DNA of 64,000 nt from CAYUQT01 sp964596165 (GTDB taxonomy: Bacteria > Planctomycetota > Phycisphaerae > UBA1845 > JAFGLZ01). The notes beneath the pieces are model-generated. The model was not told where the DNA came from and ran no database searches. It was given only the letters and a program-made list of their open reading frames with translations. The DNA lies in assembly GCA_964596165.1 (NCBI GenBank), contig CAZQTW010000017.1, forward strand, positions 28,498 to 92,497. Direction: 5' to 3'. Both the position numbers and the translations under genes were made by a program. Positions 1 to 9,900 of this stretch are shown piece after piece (the stretch's first letter is position 1; every line of letters starts with the position of its first letter).

Positions 1-483
1 GTCACCGGCGGCACCACGCCGCTGGAGGGCCTTCCCGGCTACACGACCTGCGGAGAAATGGATCCCGGCATCGTGCTCGCGCTGTCTCAGAAGATGGGGT
101 GGGGTCCCGAACAGATCGACCGCGTTCTCACACAGGAAAGCGGCCTCTGGGGCCTGACCGGTCGCCGCATGACATGGGACGAATTGTTCACGTCGACGGA
201 CCCCGAACTCGAGCCGGCACGCCAATTGATCCTGTATCGGCTGCTCCTGGCGTGCGGCGCCGCCGTCGCCGCCATGGGCGGACTCGATGGGATCGTGTTC
301 TCCGGACGCTCGGCCGGCGTGGGAAGCGTCTTGGGACCCTGGTTGTCGATGCGGTTGCCGGTGCGAAATCGACGACAAACGAGCGGCATCACGTGGGAAT
401 GCTTCCCGGAACCGCTGGATCGAATCATCGCCGATACGGCCTCCGCGGTCCTGCTGGGGTCCTCGTCCACTCGAGCGGCGTGA
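1..483 (+). CDS. Acetate/propionate kinase family protein, C-terminal part (5' end outside window)
   Basis: The frame is open from the first base, so the gene starts upstream of the window; about 160 C-terminal residues are visible. Acetate and propionate kinases (ASKHA fold) interconvert acyl phosphate plus ADP with the carboxylate plus ATP. The fragment shows the expected order for the family: TTPLEGLPGYTTCGEMDPGI, matching the substrate-loop region with its GDIDPG-like segment, then ESGLWGLTG, then GLDGIVFSGRSAGVGS, matching the conserved glycine-rich GLDxLVFTGGIGEN region. The last motif departs from the usual GGIGENS (here SGRSAGVGS), so activity is uncertain. The C terminus (about 55 residues after that motif) is of usual length. 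Which of the two substrates is used cannot be told from this part. Confidence 0.8.
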   Translation, partial: VTGGTTPLEGLPGYTTCGEMDPGIVLALSQKMGWGPEQIDRVLTQESGLWGLTGRRMTWDELFTSTDPELEPARQLILYRLLLACGAAVAAMGGLDGIVFSGRSAGVGSVLGPWLSMRLPVRNRRQTSGITWECFPEPLDRIIADTASAVLLGSSSTRAA

Positions 484-740
484 GGGCACGCGGCGTTCTC
501 CGCAAACGGACCGGAACAGGCCCACGCCCGACCGCCTCGGGCGCTCGGACATGGCACCCGGCTTCTTGGACGGTCTTTCCGGCCGTCAAAGCCCGGTAAT
601 CCTTGGCGGTCAGACCTGCCCGACTGTTCGCGCGCCCTGCCTCGTGCCGGCTTCCCGGTTTCCCAACCGACTACGCGCAAGGAACCCATTCTGATAACAT
701 AACCGGTTTGCTGGGGGGGTGGGTCCTGGAGTCACACGAC

Positions 741-2174
741 ATGAGTAAGCAGCAGATTGGGTTGATAGGTCTGGCCGTCATGGGCGAGAACCTGGTGCTG
801 AACATCGAGCGGAACGGGTTCGGCGTGGCGGTCTTCAACCGGACGACCGAGAAGGTCACCGAATTCACGAGCAAGCGGGGCGCGGGCCGCAATATCAAGG
901 GGACCTCCAGTCTTGAAGAGTTGGTCGAGTCCTTGGAGACGCCCCGGCGGATCATCCTGATGGTCAAGGCAGGCCAGGCCGTCGACGATTTCATCGAAAA
1001 GCTTCGACCTCTCTTGTCGCCGGGCGACATCCTCGTCGACGGCGGCAACAGCTTCTTCAAGGACACGATCCGGCGCAACAAGTCGCTCGCGTCCAACGGC
1101 ATTCTCTACATCGGCACCGGCGTCAGCGGCGGCGAAGAGGGCGCGCTGTGGGGTCCGAGCATCATGCCGGGCGGCCAGGAGGACGCCTACGAGGCGTTGG
1201 CACCGGTACTGACCCGGATCGCCGCCCAGGTGGACGGCCAACCGTGTTGCGCCTACATCGGCCCGAACGGCGCCGGCCACTACGTCAAGATGGTGCATAA
1301 CGGAATTGAATACGGCGACATGCAGCTTATCTGCGAGGCCTACTCCATCATGGCGAATGCCTTGGGCATGTCGGCGCCCGAGATGCACGCCGTGTTCGCC
1401 GAGTGGAACAAGGGCGAGTTGAACAGCTATCTGATCGAGATCACCGCGAACATCTTGGCTCAGGTCGACCCGGAGACCGGTCGGCCGCTGGTCGACGTGA
1501 TTCTGGACAAGGCCGAACAGAAGGGCACCGGCAAGTGGACGAGCCAGGACGCCTTGGACCTCGGCGTGCCGGCGCCGACCATCGCCGAGGCGGTGTTCGC
1601 CCGGTGTCTGTCGGCGATCAAGGACGAACGCGTCAAAGCCGCCAAGAAGATCAAGGGCCCGCGGAAACGTTACCGCGGGGACAAGGAAAAGTTCATCGAG
1701 TCCGTTCGCAAGGCCCTCTTCGCCAGCAAGATCTGCAGCTACGCCCAGGGATTTGCCCTCATGCGGGCGGCCGGCCGAGAGTACGGGTGGGATCTGAACT
1801 TCGGCACCATCGCCAGAATCTGGCGCGGCGGGTGTATCATCCGGGCACAGTTCCTCCACCTGATCACCGACGCGTATGCCCGTGAGCCGAAGCTCGCCAA
1901 TCTGCTGCTGGATCCTTACTTCAATGACGTGGTTCGCAACGCTCAGCCCGAATGGCGCAAGGTGGTGGCGACGGCCATCACCAGCGGCATCCCGGTCCCG
2001 GCGTTCAGCAGCGCGATTGGCTACTTCGACGGCTATCGCCAAGCGCGCTTGCCGGCGAACCTGCTTCAGGCACAGCGCGATTACTTCGGGGCCCACACCT
2101 ACTTGCGCGTGGACAAACCCGGCGAGGGCCCGTTCCACACGGAGTGGACCGCGGGCCGGACTTCGGGCCCGTAG
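741..2174 (+). CDS. gnd: 6-phosphogluconate dehydrogenase, decarboxylating
   Basis: The 477-residue cytosolic enzyme converts 6-phosphogluconate and NADP+ to ribulose 5-phosphate, CO2 and NADPH in the oxidative pentose phosphate pathway. The N-terminal Rossmann motif GLAVMGENL is at residues 10-18. DILVDGGNSFF is near 96-106, the substrate-binding segment GVSGGEEGALWGPSIMPGG at 127-145, and the catalytic-lysine segment KMVHNGIEYGDM at 183-194. The C-terminal signature RIWRGGCIIR and the tail PGEGPFHTEW are both present. Length matches the 468-480 residues typical of the long-chain family. The ATG at 741 is chosen because homology starts there and a GGAG lies about 10 bases upstream; the frame remains open further 5' without homology. 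It is followed on the same strand by sugar-nucleotide genes. Confidence 0.95.
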   Translation: MSKQQIGLIGLAVMGENLVLNIERNGFGVAVFNRTTEKVTEFTSKRGAGRNIKGTSSLEELVESLETPRRIILMVKAGQAVDDFIEKLRPLLSPGDILVDGGNSFFKDTIRRNKSLASNGILYIGTGVSGGEEGALWGPSIMPGGQEDAYEALAPVLTRIAAQVDGQPCCAYIGPNGAGHYVKMVHNGIEYGDMQLICEAYSIMANALGMSAPEMHAVFAEWNKGELNSYLIEITANILAQVDPETGRPLVDVILDKAEQKGTGKWTSQDALDLGVPAPTIAEAVFARCLSAIKDERVKAAKKIKGPRKRYRGDKEKFIESVRKALFASKICSYAQGFALMRAAGREYGWDLNFGTIARIWRGGCIIRAQFLHLITDAYAREPKLANLLLDPYFNDVVRNAQPEWRKVVATAITSGIPVPAFSSAIGYFDGYRQARLPANLLQAQRDYFGAHTYLRVDKPGEGPFHTEWTAGRTSGP

Positions 2175-2371
2175 CATTGCTTGCCCAAGTCGACCCTCAG
2201 TCGGGCCGATAAACCGTTCAACGGCGAGGCGTCCGTCGAATGGTCGGCCTGCGACGAGGCATTCGAGGTCATTCGGCGAAGGATTCCCTGCTCTCGGCAA
2301 GGCACGTCGGTGGCCGGAAAGAGTCGCCGTCGGCCATCACCGACCGGACACCTCATGAGGCGTGGGGCGTT

Positions 2372-3499
2372 ATGAGCAACGATTGGATCCGATTGTGCCG
2401 GCCGACCTACTCCCCGGAGGTCGAGAATCGGGTGTCCGACGTCCTGCGCAGCGGTCACTTGGTGCAAGGCCCACAGGTGGAAGCGTTCGAGCAAATGGTC
2501 GCCTCCGGTCTCGGCGCCGGACACGCGATCGCCGTCAACAGCGGCACCTCGGCGCTTCACTTGGCGTTCATGGCCGCCGGGCTCGGCCCGGCCGACCGCG
2601 TCGTGATGAGCGACTTCACGTTCCCCTCGCCGGCCTCCGTCCTTGAACTGGTGGGGGCCGAACCCGTCTTCGTCGACATCGCCGACGGCGGCTACAACAT
2701 GGACCTCGGCTTGGTCGAAGGAATCGTCAAGACACGCAGGGACATCAAGGCGGTCATCGCGATCCATCAGTTTGGTGAGTGCGTGGACATGCCCCGATTG
2801 ATGCACGTCGCCCGGGATTACGGGCTTGTGGTGATCGAGGATGCCGCCTGCGCGATCGGCGCCGGCTGCAACGGTCAATCCGCCGCAACGTTCGGTCGGA
2901 TGGCTTGCCTGAGCTTCCACCCTCGCAAGATCATTTCCACGGGCGAGGGCGGTATGATCATCACGAATGACCCCGCTCTGGCGGAACGTCTGGCCCGCTT
3001 ACGGAATCACGGCCTCGCCCGCGTATCGGAAGACCGCCTTGACGTAACCGAACCCGGACTGAATCTGCGGCTCAGTGAGATCCATGCGGTGCTCGGGCTG
3101 GAGCAAATGAAGCGGCTTGACGCCATCCTTGCTCGTCGCCGCGAGGTGGCCGACCGCTATCAAGAAAGGCTGAAGGACGTGCCGGGGCTGAAGCTGCCGC
3201 GAATGCCCTGGCCGGGCGGCCACAACTTCCAGTCTTACGTGGTCCAGTTGCCGGCGTCCGTCTCTCGTTCCAACGTCATGAGTCATTTGAGACGGCATCG
3301 CATCGAAACGACCATAGGCACCTATGCCGTACACGCGCTCGATTACTATCGCCGCAGGTACGGCTATTCCGATGATGCGTTCCCCAGGACGACGCTCGCC
3401 TGGCGGCAATGCCTGTCGCTGCCCATCGGCGAACACCTTTCAGATGCCGACATCGACCGCGTCGCGTCGGTACTCGTCGAGGCGATCAACGTCCGATAA
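2372..3499 (+). CDS. DegT/DnrJ/EryC1/StrS-family PLP aminotransferase
   Basis: The 375-residue protein belongs to the sugar aminotransferase family, which transfers an amino group to a keto-sugar nucleotide (for example at C3 or C4) using pyridoxal phosphate. Visible marks are NSGTSALHLA near residues 56-65 (cofactor phosphate binding), IEDAAC at 155-160 with the aspartate facing the pyridine nitrogen, and SFHPRKIISTGEGG at 181-194, in which K186 is the Schiff-base lysine. The ATG at 2372 follows GAGG at about 11 bases; upstream codons in the same frame show no homology. It lies in a same-strand group with an epimerase (3628) and a YbhN-like membrane protein. The group fits synthesis or decoration of a surface glycan; the precise sugar substrate cannot be inferred. 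Confidence 0.9.
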   Translation: MSNDWIRLCRPTYSPEVENRVSDVLRSGHLVQGPQVEAFEQMVASGLGAGHAIAVNSGTSALHLAFMAAGLGPADRVVMSDFTFPSPASVLELVGAEPVFVDIADGGYNMDLGLVEGIVKTRRDIKAVIAIHQFGECVDMPRLMHVARDYGLVVIEDAACAIGAGCNGQSAATFGRMACLSFHPRKIISTGEGGMIITNDPALAERLARLRNHGLARVSEDRLDVTEPGLNLRLSEIHAVLGLEQMKRLDAILARRREVADRYQERLKDVPGLKLPRMPWPGGHNFQSYVVQLPASVSRSNVMSHLRRHRIETTIGTYAVHALDYYRRRYGYSDDAFPRTTLAWRQCLSLPIGEHLSDADIDRVASVLVEAINVR

Positions 3500-3627
3500 C
3501 GACCGCCCCACCGTAGATAAACCCACCCCCCTGAATGACCGATAAGTCGTTACGAGAGAACGACGAGACGGGACCGCCGCCGGCTCGGCATCCGGCGGCG
3601 CCTGTCTTCCATCAGGGGAGGCAGTAC

Positions 3628-4608
3628 ATGAAAGGCCACCGCATCTTCCTGACGGGCGGGGCGGGATTCATCGGTTCCCACCTGGTTGCCCGGTTGGCCG
3701 ACGACAACCACGTTACGGTCTACGATACGATGGAACGGAATGCGCTGGCTCGCAGTCGGTACGCCGCGCACCACAACGTGCGCGTGATCCGGGGCAACGT
3801 GCTCGACGGACCGGCCGTCACCGAGGCCATGGCCGGTCATGATACGGTCATCCATCTGGCCGCCGTTGCCGGCGTCGATACCGTCATCAAGAGTCCCACG
3901 CGAACGATGCGGATCAACATCGAGGGCACTCAGCGCGTCCTCGACGCCGCTATCGAGAACCATGTGAGTCATCGATTCGTGAACTTTTCGACCAGTGAGG
4001 TTTTCGGCGCATACACCTACCGATCCTCCGAAAGCGACAACACCCAGGCCGGCGCCGTCGGCGGCGCCCGATGGACCTACGCGGTCGCCAAGCTCGCCGC
4101 CGAACACCTCGTCAACAGCTATGGGCGGGAATTCGGCCTGCCCACCGTCTCCGTACGCCCGTTCAACATCTACGGGCCGGGCCAGGTCGGCGAAGGCGCG
4201 ATCCATCATTTTGTCCTCCGAGCGCTGCGCAATCAGGAAATCCAAATCCATGGAAACGGCGACCAAATACGCTCCTGGTGCTACATCGACGACATTATCG
4301 ACTGCCTCCTCCTGTGTCTGACGTGCGACGAAGCCGTCGGAGAGGTGTTCAATATCGGCAACCCGCGGGGCACGGTAACAATCTATGGACTGGCGCTGGC
4401 GATCCTTCGAGTGTGCCACAGCAGCAGCCCCATTCGTTTCGTCGCACGCGAACACGAGGACGTCGAACTCCGCGTTCCGAGCATCGCAAAGGCCCAGCAG
4501 TTGCTCGGCTATGACCCCAAGATCGATCTCGAGGAGGGTATTCGACGAACGGCCGACTGGTATTGGACCCAAATGCAGCAAGAACGAATGGCCACAACCG
4601 CCGTCTGA
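3628..4608 (+). CDS. NAD-dependent sugar-nucleotide epimerase/dehydratase (extended SDR)
   Basis: This 326-residue extended short-chain dehydrogenase probably acts on a nucleotide sugar. It carries the NAD-binding GGAGFIGSH motif at residues 10-18, an aspartate-ending second strand (VTVYDT), and a catalytic YAVAK at 151-155 preceded by STSEVFGAY, which supplies the serine/threonine. VRPFNIYGPGQ and the IDDIIDC segment are typical of the UDP-glucose 4-epimerase/dTDP-glucose dehydratase group. The start is fixed by a strong AGGGGAGG Shine-Dalgarno at 3614-3621, seven bases before the ATG. The neighbouring DegT aminotransferase suggests that the pair makes an amino sugar nucleotide. The exact reaction (4-epimerase, dehydratase or reductase) is not determined. 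Confidence 0.88.
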   Translation: MKGHRIFLTGGAGFIGSHLVARLADDNHVTVYDTMERNALARSRYAAHHNVRVIRGNVLDGPAVTEAMAGHDTVIHLAAVAGVDTVIKSPTRTMRINIEGTQRVLDAAIENHVSHRFVNFSTSEVFGAYTYRSSESDNTQAGAVGGARWTYAVAKLAAEHLVNSYGREFGLPTVSVRPFNIYGPGQVGEGAIHHFVLRALRNQEIQIHGNGDQIRSWCYIDDIIDCLLLCLTCDEAVGEVFNIGNPRGTVTIYGLALAILRVCHSSSPIRFVAREHEDVELRVPSIAKAQQLLGYDPKIDLEEGIRRTADWYWTQMQQERMATTAV

Positions 4609-4630
4609 CGGTAGGACATCGCCGGCACCC

Positions 4631-5635
4631 ATGCGAACCGAACCCCCTCCAACGCCCGCCGAATCACCACTCCGCCGAAAGGGCGGGATTATTCGCGCCG
4701 CGATCGGCTGGGCAGTGGCGGCCGGCTTGACCGTCGGCCTGATCGTAGTCGCGCGGAGCGAGCTGACACACCTGTCCACCCTTCGCGAGCTTGCCTCGCC
4801 CAGGCTGGCGCTCGCCGGCGTGCTTATCCTGTTGAACCTGACGGTCGGCGCACTGTTCACGGCCGAGGTCCTGCCCGTCTTTGGTGTCCGCCTGCGAACG
4901 TGGGAGTGGTTCTGTCTGGGAATGGCCACCACGCTGGGGAATTACATCGCCCCTTTGCACGGCGGCGCAGGCCTGCGAGGCGGATACCTGTGGGCTCGCC
5001 ACGGCCTCAGCGTGCGGCACTTTGCGTCCGGAATGGCCGGCTTGGTGGTCGTCGTACTGTGGGTCACCAGCGCGGCCGCAGGCATGGGATTGGTTCTGAT
5101 CTACCTTCGCCACGGCGTTACGCACGCCGCATTGTGTGCCATTGCGGTCGTCGGGCTGGTCGGCAGCAGCCTCATGGGGCTGCTCCCCCATCGCCTGGCC
5201 CGGCCGACCAACCGATGGCTGGCCCAGCTGGTCGACGTCGTCAACGGCTGGCATGACATCGTCCGGCATCCTCGATTGCTGGCCCGGCTCGCGGGACTGG
5301 CAATGTTGAATCGATTGCTCGAATCAGCGGCCTTCCTGTTGGTCTTTCAGGCTATGGGTGTCAACGTCGGGTTCTGGGCCGTGCTGACCGTCACGAGCCT
5401 GGGCCTGTTCAGCGGCATTATCAGTATCACCCCCGGCGCCCTCGGCGTCTATGAGACGGGGATCGTCCTGGTGGGACTTGCCTGTGGCATCGCAACGCGT
5501 GATGCCGTCGTCGCCGCACTGACCATTCGCCTACTGGCCTTCGGCTGGTTGGCGATTCTCGGTCCGCTCGGCAGTGCGATCCTGGCGGCCACCCTGCGCG
5601 GACAGGCCAAGGTCACGAACCCCTTGTCCACCTAA
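4631..5635 (+). CDS. YbhN / lysylphosphatidylglycerol-synthase-type membrane protein (UPF0104)
   Basis: A polytopic inner-membrane protein of 334 residues with about seven or eight hydrophobic segments after a short charged N terminus (residues 1-20). Family marks include GNYIAPLHGGAGLRGGYLW, corresponding to the conserved GxxxPxxxGGxxR loop, and ITPGALGVYETGIV near the C terminus, corresponding to the SPGGLGxxE motif of PF03706. Members of this family resemble the flippase part of MprF and often sit in glycan or lipid loci, where they are thought to move or help attach lipid-linked substrates. The gene begins 22 bases after the epimerase stop, so co-transcription is likely. The ATG at 4631 has only a weak upstream AGGA, so the start is less certain than the identity. 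Confidence 0.8.
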   Translation: MRTEPPPTPAESPLRRKGGIIRAAIGWAVAAGLTVGLIVVARSELTHLSTLRELASPRLALAGVLILLNLTVGALFTAEVLPVFGVRLRTWEWFCLGMATTLGNYIAPLHGGAGLRGGYLWARHGLSVRHFASGMAGLVVVVLWVTSAAAGMGLVLIYLRHGVTHAALCAIAVVGLVGSSLMGLLPHRLARPTNRWLAQLVDVVNGWHDIVRHPRLLARLAGLAMLNRLLESAAFLLVFQAMGVNVGFWAVLTVTSLGLFSGIISITPGALGVYETGIVLVGLACGIATRDAVVAALTIRLLAFGWLAILGPLGSAILAATLRGQAKVTNPLST

Positions 5636-5877
5636 ACGGCTTGTCGGAGTATCCGAGCCATCGGCATCGACCCGACGATCAAGCGATCCCGTTCTGCCGC
5701 AACGTGCCGGATGCGCTTGCGCGACTCTCAGTCGCGAAGCAGCATTGGACTTGTGGTCCCGTAGACCGTACCATGCGGGTAGCCATTGTGCCTATCCCAT
5801 CGTTCCGGGCCGGCCGTCGGTAACGTATCGACACGACTCACGGAATGCGGGTGGTCACGCCCTATCAGGAGTCCGTG

Positions 5878-6921
5878 ATGATAATCCGCCGACCCGCATG
5901 CACCGTCTTCCTGAGTCTTCTGGCAAGTGTGGCACTGGAAGCCGGACAGAAAAGTTCGGGGCAAGAAAAGGTCACGCTACGCCAGAAGTTCCATAAGGGC
6001 ATGACGAGCCGCATGACGATGACGATGGACATGTCCATGGAGATGCGGACGACCGGGTCGAACCGCGCCGACATGCCCGAGAACATTCAGGCGAAGATCC
6101 AACAGACGCAGGAGACGCTGCTTCGTGTGACGAATGTGGACACGGACGGAGTGACCACGCTCGAGATGACGTTCGAACGCATGCGACAGGTCATGGACAT
6201 GGGCGAACGGAAGATCGTCCTGGATTCCAAGGAAGATCCGCAGGCCACGGACTCTATGAGCCAGGCGCTGTCGGCGGCCTTCAAACCGTTGATCGGCCAC
6301 ACGATTGTCATCACCTTCGATCGGGATCAGAAGGCCGTTGAGGTCAAGGGCATCGATGAAATGTGGAAGGCATTCGGCGAGGATGCGAAAGGCCTCGCAA
6401 TGCGGAAACAGATGGAGAAGATGTTCGGCGACAGGCAGATTCAGAAGATGATGGAGCAGTGTCTGGCGCGGAACCTGCCGAAGCAGCCGGTCGCCGTCGG
6501 TGAGAAGTGGATCAGCAACGATCAGATGGACATTCCGATCATGGGGAGCGTGCGCGTCAAGACGGCGTGCACGCTTGCGGGAATCGAGCAATACAAGGGC
6601 AGGCAATGCGCGAAGATACTCATGTCCGCCCAAATGGCGCCCGCGGAAACCCAGCCCGGATCGAGGCCCCACGGACTTCCCATGGGGATGAAGATCAAGA
6701 AAAGCGACTCCAAGGGCGTTCAGTGGTTCGACATCGAGACAGGCGAACTCGTGGAGCTGGATATCGATCAGGACACGCGGATCGTGATGGACATGCCGGC
6801 GCTTCTCGGGGAATCCGAGGGGCCCACGAGCCGGCCCGCGTCAAGACCGTCGATGGAGCAGCATCTCTGGGGCAAGATGAGAATGACCGTGACGCCCGAG
6901 CCCACAACAAAGCCGCAGTAG
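5878..6921 (+). CDS. Exported protein of unknown function, DUF6263-like
   Basis: A 347-residue protein that I do not assign a function. The N terminus is a clear signal peptide: MIIRRPA, a hydrophobic stretch, then a small-residue cleavage region near residues 20-25. The mature part starts with a strand-like segment, VTLRQKFHKGMTSRMTMTMD, unusually rich in methionine and threonine, and continues as a beta-rich protein with repeated TTLEMTFERM-type strands. The layout resembles the DUF6263 family of exported planctomycete proteins, an assignment by general resemblance only. The C-terminal 50 residues are low-complexity and polar. The start at 5878 is supported by AGGAG at 5867-5871. The gene converges on the large protein encoded on the other strand, with about 50 bases between the stops. 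Confidence 0.65.
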   Translation: MIIRRPACTVFLSLLASVALEAGQKSSGQEKVTLRQKFHKGMTSRMTMTMDMSMEMRTTGSNRADMPENIQAKIQQTQETLLRVTNVDTDGVTTLEMTFERMRQVMDMGERKIVLDSKEDPQATDSMSQALSAAFKPLIGHTIVITFDRDQKAVEVKGIDEMWKAFGEDAKGLAMRKQMEKMFGDRQIQKMMEQCLARNLPKQPVAVGEKWISNDQMDIPIMGSVRVKTACTLAGIEQYKGRQCAKILMSAQMAPAETQPGSRPHGLPMGMKIKKSDSKGVQWFDIETGELVELDIDQDTRIVMDMPALLGESEGPTSRPASRPSMEQHLWGKMRMTVTPEPTTKPQ

Positions 6922-6972
6922 CCGCCGACCGGCAAGTCGAGCCGCCCATCACGCCGACGCGGTCGGGTCGTT

Positions 6973-9900
6973 CTACTTCTTCGGCGCGGCGACCCGCAAC
7001 GTCCCCCAGCCAAGACGACGTGCAAGCTCGACGCCGACCCGCTGGTCGCCCGTCATATTGGGCTCGGGATAGATCAGCAGGTCGAATTCCGATCGGCCCT
7101 GCGTACTCGGCCTGAGGGGAAACGATCCGGAAGGCTCGACGGCGCACCCGTCGGGCAGATTCAATCGTATGAGCCAATTCGGCTCTGCTGCTTGGAACCC
7201 ACCGACCGTCAGCTTGCCTAAGACGGGTTGCCCCGGAGGAGTGGGGGCAAACGGCAGATCCAGCCTCGCGTGCATCGAGGGCGCGGCCACCGCCTGTTGT
7301 GTCGCCGGGGCGGACTTGACCGGCAGCGTCTTGCGCCGTTCATCCCGTTCGGCCGCCGACGCACAGGGGATGGCCTCCAGAATCAACACGTCGCGCCCGG
7401 GGATACAGGCCACGGGGAACGAACCGTCCGGACACCCGATCGGATCGAATGGAACCAGGCCCCTTTCGGTCGGCTCACACCAAAGCGCAAAGGATCCGAC
7501 CTGCCGGGCCACTTCCTCATGCAGCGTGAAGCGGAACGTACGAGGTGCCGTATCGTAGTTCGTGAAGATGACGCCGATGCGACCATCGGGGGCCCGCCAA
7601 CACGCACCGCCGACGGCGGACCATGTCACGGAGTGTTCGAGGGCGCTCTCACCGTACCATTCCGCCGAGACCACCGCATCGCACGTGATGGTCGGCGGAC
7701 GAAGCATTTGCCCGTAGCCGAGAAACGGGGCCGCCCGCATTCGCGCATGAGCCAGGCGACGGAAGTATTCGCCCTTGGCCCGGTGTTCCGGCGCCAGGTA
7801 GAACGGCTCCATCCAACCAAGCTGGGTGCCCCAGAGCCAGTCACGCCCGACCTTCATGGCAAAGGCCATGTCGCTGTCGGCCGGATGGACGCGATTGGCG
7901 AAATGCACCCGCATGCCGCCGTAGACCACGGCGTTGATGGGGATCATATTGGGTCGCCGGGGGTTCCAGATGAGAAACGCATCGATGTTGTGTGAGTAGG
8001 ACTCGGCGTTGTTTTCAGTGGTAAAGAAGACGTCCGGAGTCCGGGTCGCACCGATCTGTTGGATGCGGTCCATCATCTTCCAATAGCCGGCAGCCCACCA
8101 GGTTCCCCCCCCGAGCCGGTGGCCATGCGCGGCGTCGAAGCACTGCCGCGGACCGGCCGAGGCAATCTGATCGAGGTAGACGGCGTTGACGCCGTACTCG
8201 TTGAGGAGCGTACCGACGACGTCGCACATCTTGTCCTGCCACAATGGGGTTGACGGACACATCACGGCCAGCTTGGCGCCGGAGCCGTATTCCTCGATAT
8301 AGGGTTTGCCGTCGATGCCCTTGCAGGACGCCGGCCGAGCGACGGTGTTGAAGTCCGGCAAGCCCGAGTCCCACAGCCGCCCGTTGATGTACGGCATGAC
8401 GTAGATGCCGCGATCGGTGAGCGTCTTGACGGCCTCCTTAAAGCCCTCTTTGACCGGGAAGTAGTGCGGGTAATTCACGTCGAACGGGATCTGGTGCCAA
8501 CTGTACCAGTGAATCCCAACGGGAACACGGAGGAATTCCTGTGCGGCGATGGCGGTGGGGACGACGCTTTTCGGCTCGCCGGACAGCAGGAGCCAAACCA
8601 GACCGTCCCGGAGCTTGCGCGGAATGTCCTCGCGCTTGTCGAGCGGTCCGCGCGACATCCAGACCTGTTGGAGCGCCCATTCGCGATAGAAACGGGCGGC
8701 GTCGAACCAGTCACCGGTCAGGGGGCCGAAGACGATGTCGTGGTCCATGGTGAAGCTCGCGCCCGGCTTGCCCATGTCGGGCGGAAGCAGATCGAAGTGA
8801 AACTCGCCGCCCGCCTTGAGCGAGAATCGTTTGGCGCCGCATTGCGGATCATGCGCCCCGAGGTACAACGTGCTCGGCCCATCGGTAACCGAGAGGTACT
8901 GCATCGGCCACCAGCCGGACGGATACTCGCCGCTCTGTTCGCCTGCGCACCGTTCGTGCAGCTTGCCCCAGTTGAGCCGGGGGATGGCGACATCGGCTCG
9001 CCCCGGCGGCGCGACCGGAGCGAGAACGGGAAATTCAACCAACCACAAGCCGGCATCGGCAAGCTTATTGTCGATCGACAGGCGTGCAGATACCACCGGA
9101 CGATCGGGTCCGATCCTCATCTCTACACGCACGGCTAGTGTGCCTTTACAGTCTTGAACGGCAAACGCCGGCCATTCGACCGTGACAGCAACATCCTGAC
9201 GATCGCGCGTCCGGTCGTCGCGGGCCGGACGGTTGGTCCTGGGTTGACCGGCGGTCAGTGAGTCCGTTGTGACCATTGTGCCGTCGTTTCGACGGACCGA
9301 CACGCGCCACAGCGGCGACTTGAAGGATGGCGCGTATCCTATGAGGTCGCACCGGCCCCTAAGATCGAGGGCTTGTGCCAGGCGCCCCCCGCCGGCCAAG
9401 TCAAAGCGGAACACGGCAAGCCGATTCGCGAGCCAGAGCAGATTCTCTCTTCTCCGAACGAAAGCAGCGTAGTCGCGCTCCTTCCCAATACCGATTTCCC
9501 AATGATGATCGTCCGGATGTGAAGGAGGAATCTTCAAGAAAGCAGAGTCCCGCACAAGGTCGAGCAAGTCCGCGTTCCGAAATATGGCCGGGTCACGGCG
9601 CAGGATGCTCAGAACAAGCGCCTGCTCGTAGTCTTTCCCATCCGACGGTGTTGGGGAGGACGGCATTCCCAGCATCAGGTTCCGCACCTCTCCCATAACC
9701 GAAAGCGGACTAATCGTCACCTTCGGGGGATCAGTCAAGCGTGCGAACCACTGCTCCATGATGGCGTGCGGCTGCAGCGGACCGATGTAGATCCGGCCGT
9801 CAAAGTGATGCGTCTTGGTCTTCCATTGGGTCACGGGGAACTGGAAGTAGTTGCAGTAGCCGTGTGGGTCGTCGTACCAGATGAGGCCGTCCCGGCTGAA

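Noticed and set aside
732..2300. Long open frame antisense to gnd; similar antisense frames over glyA (11756-13213), the alcohol dehydrogenase (14679-16067) and the GH20/oxidoreductase pair (20063-22270)
   Set aside because: High GC keeps the reverse frames free of stops; the translations have low-complexity Arg/Gly/Asp/His composition and no motifs, while the sense frames are clear enzymes.
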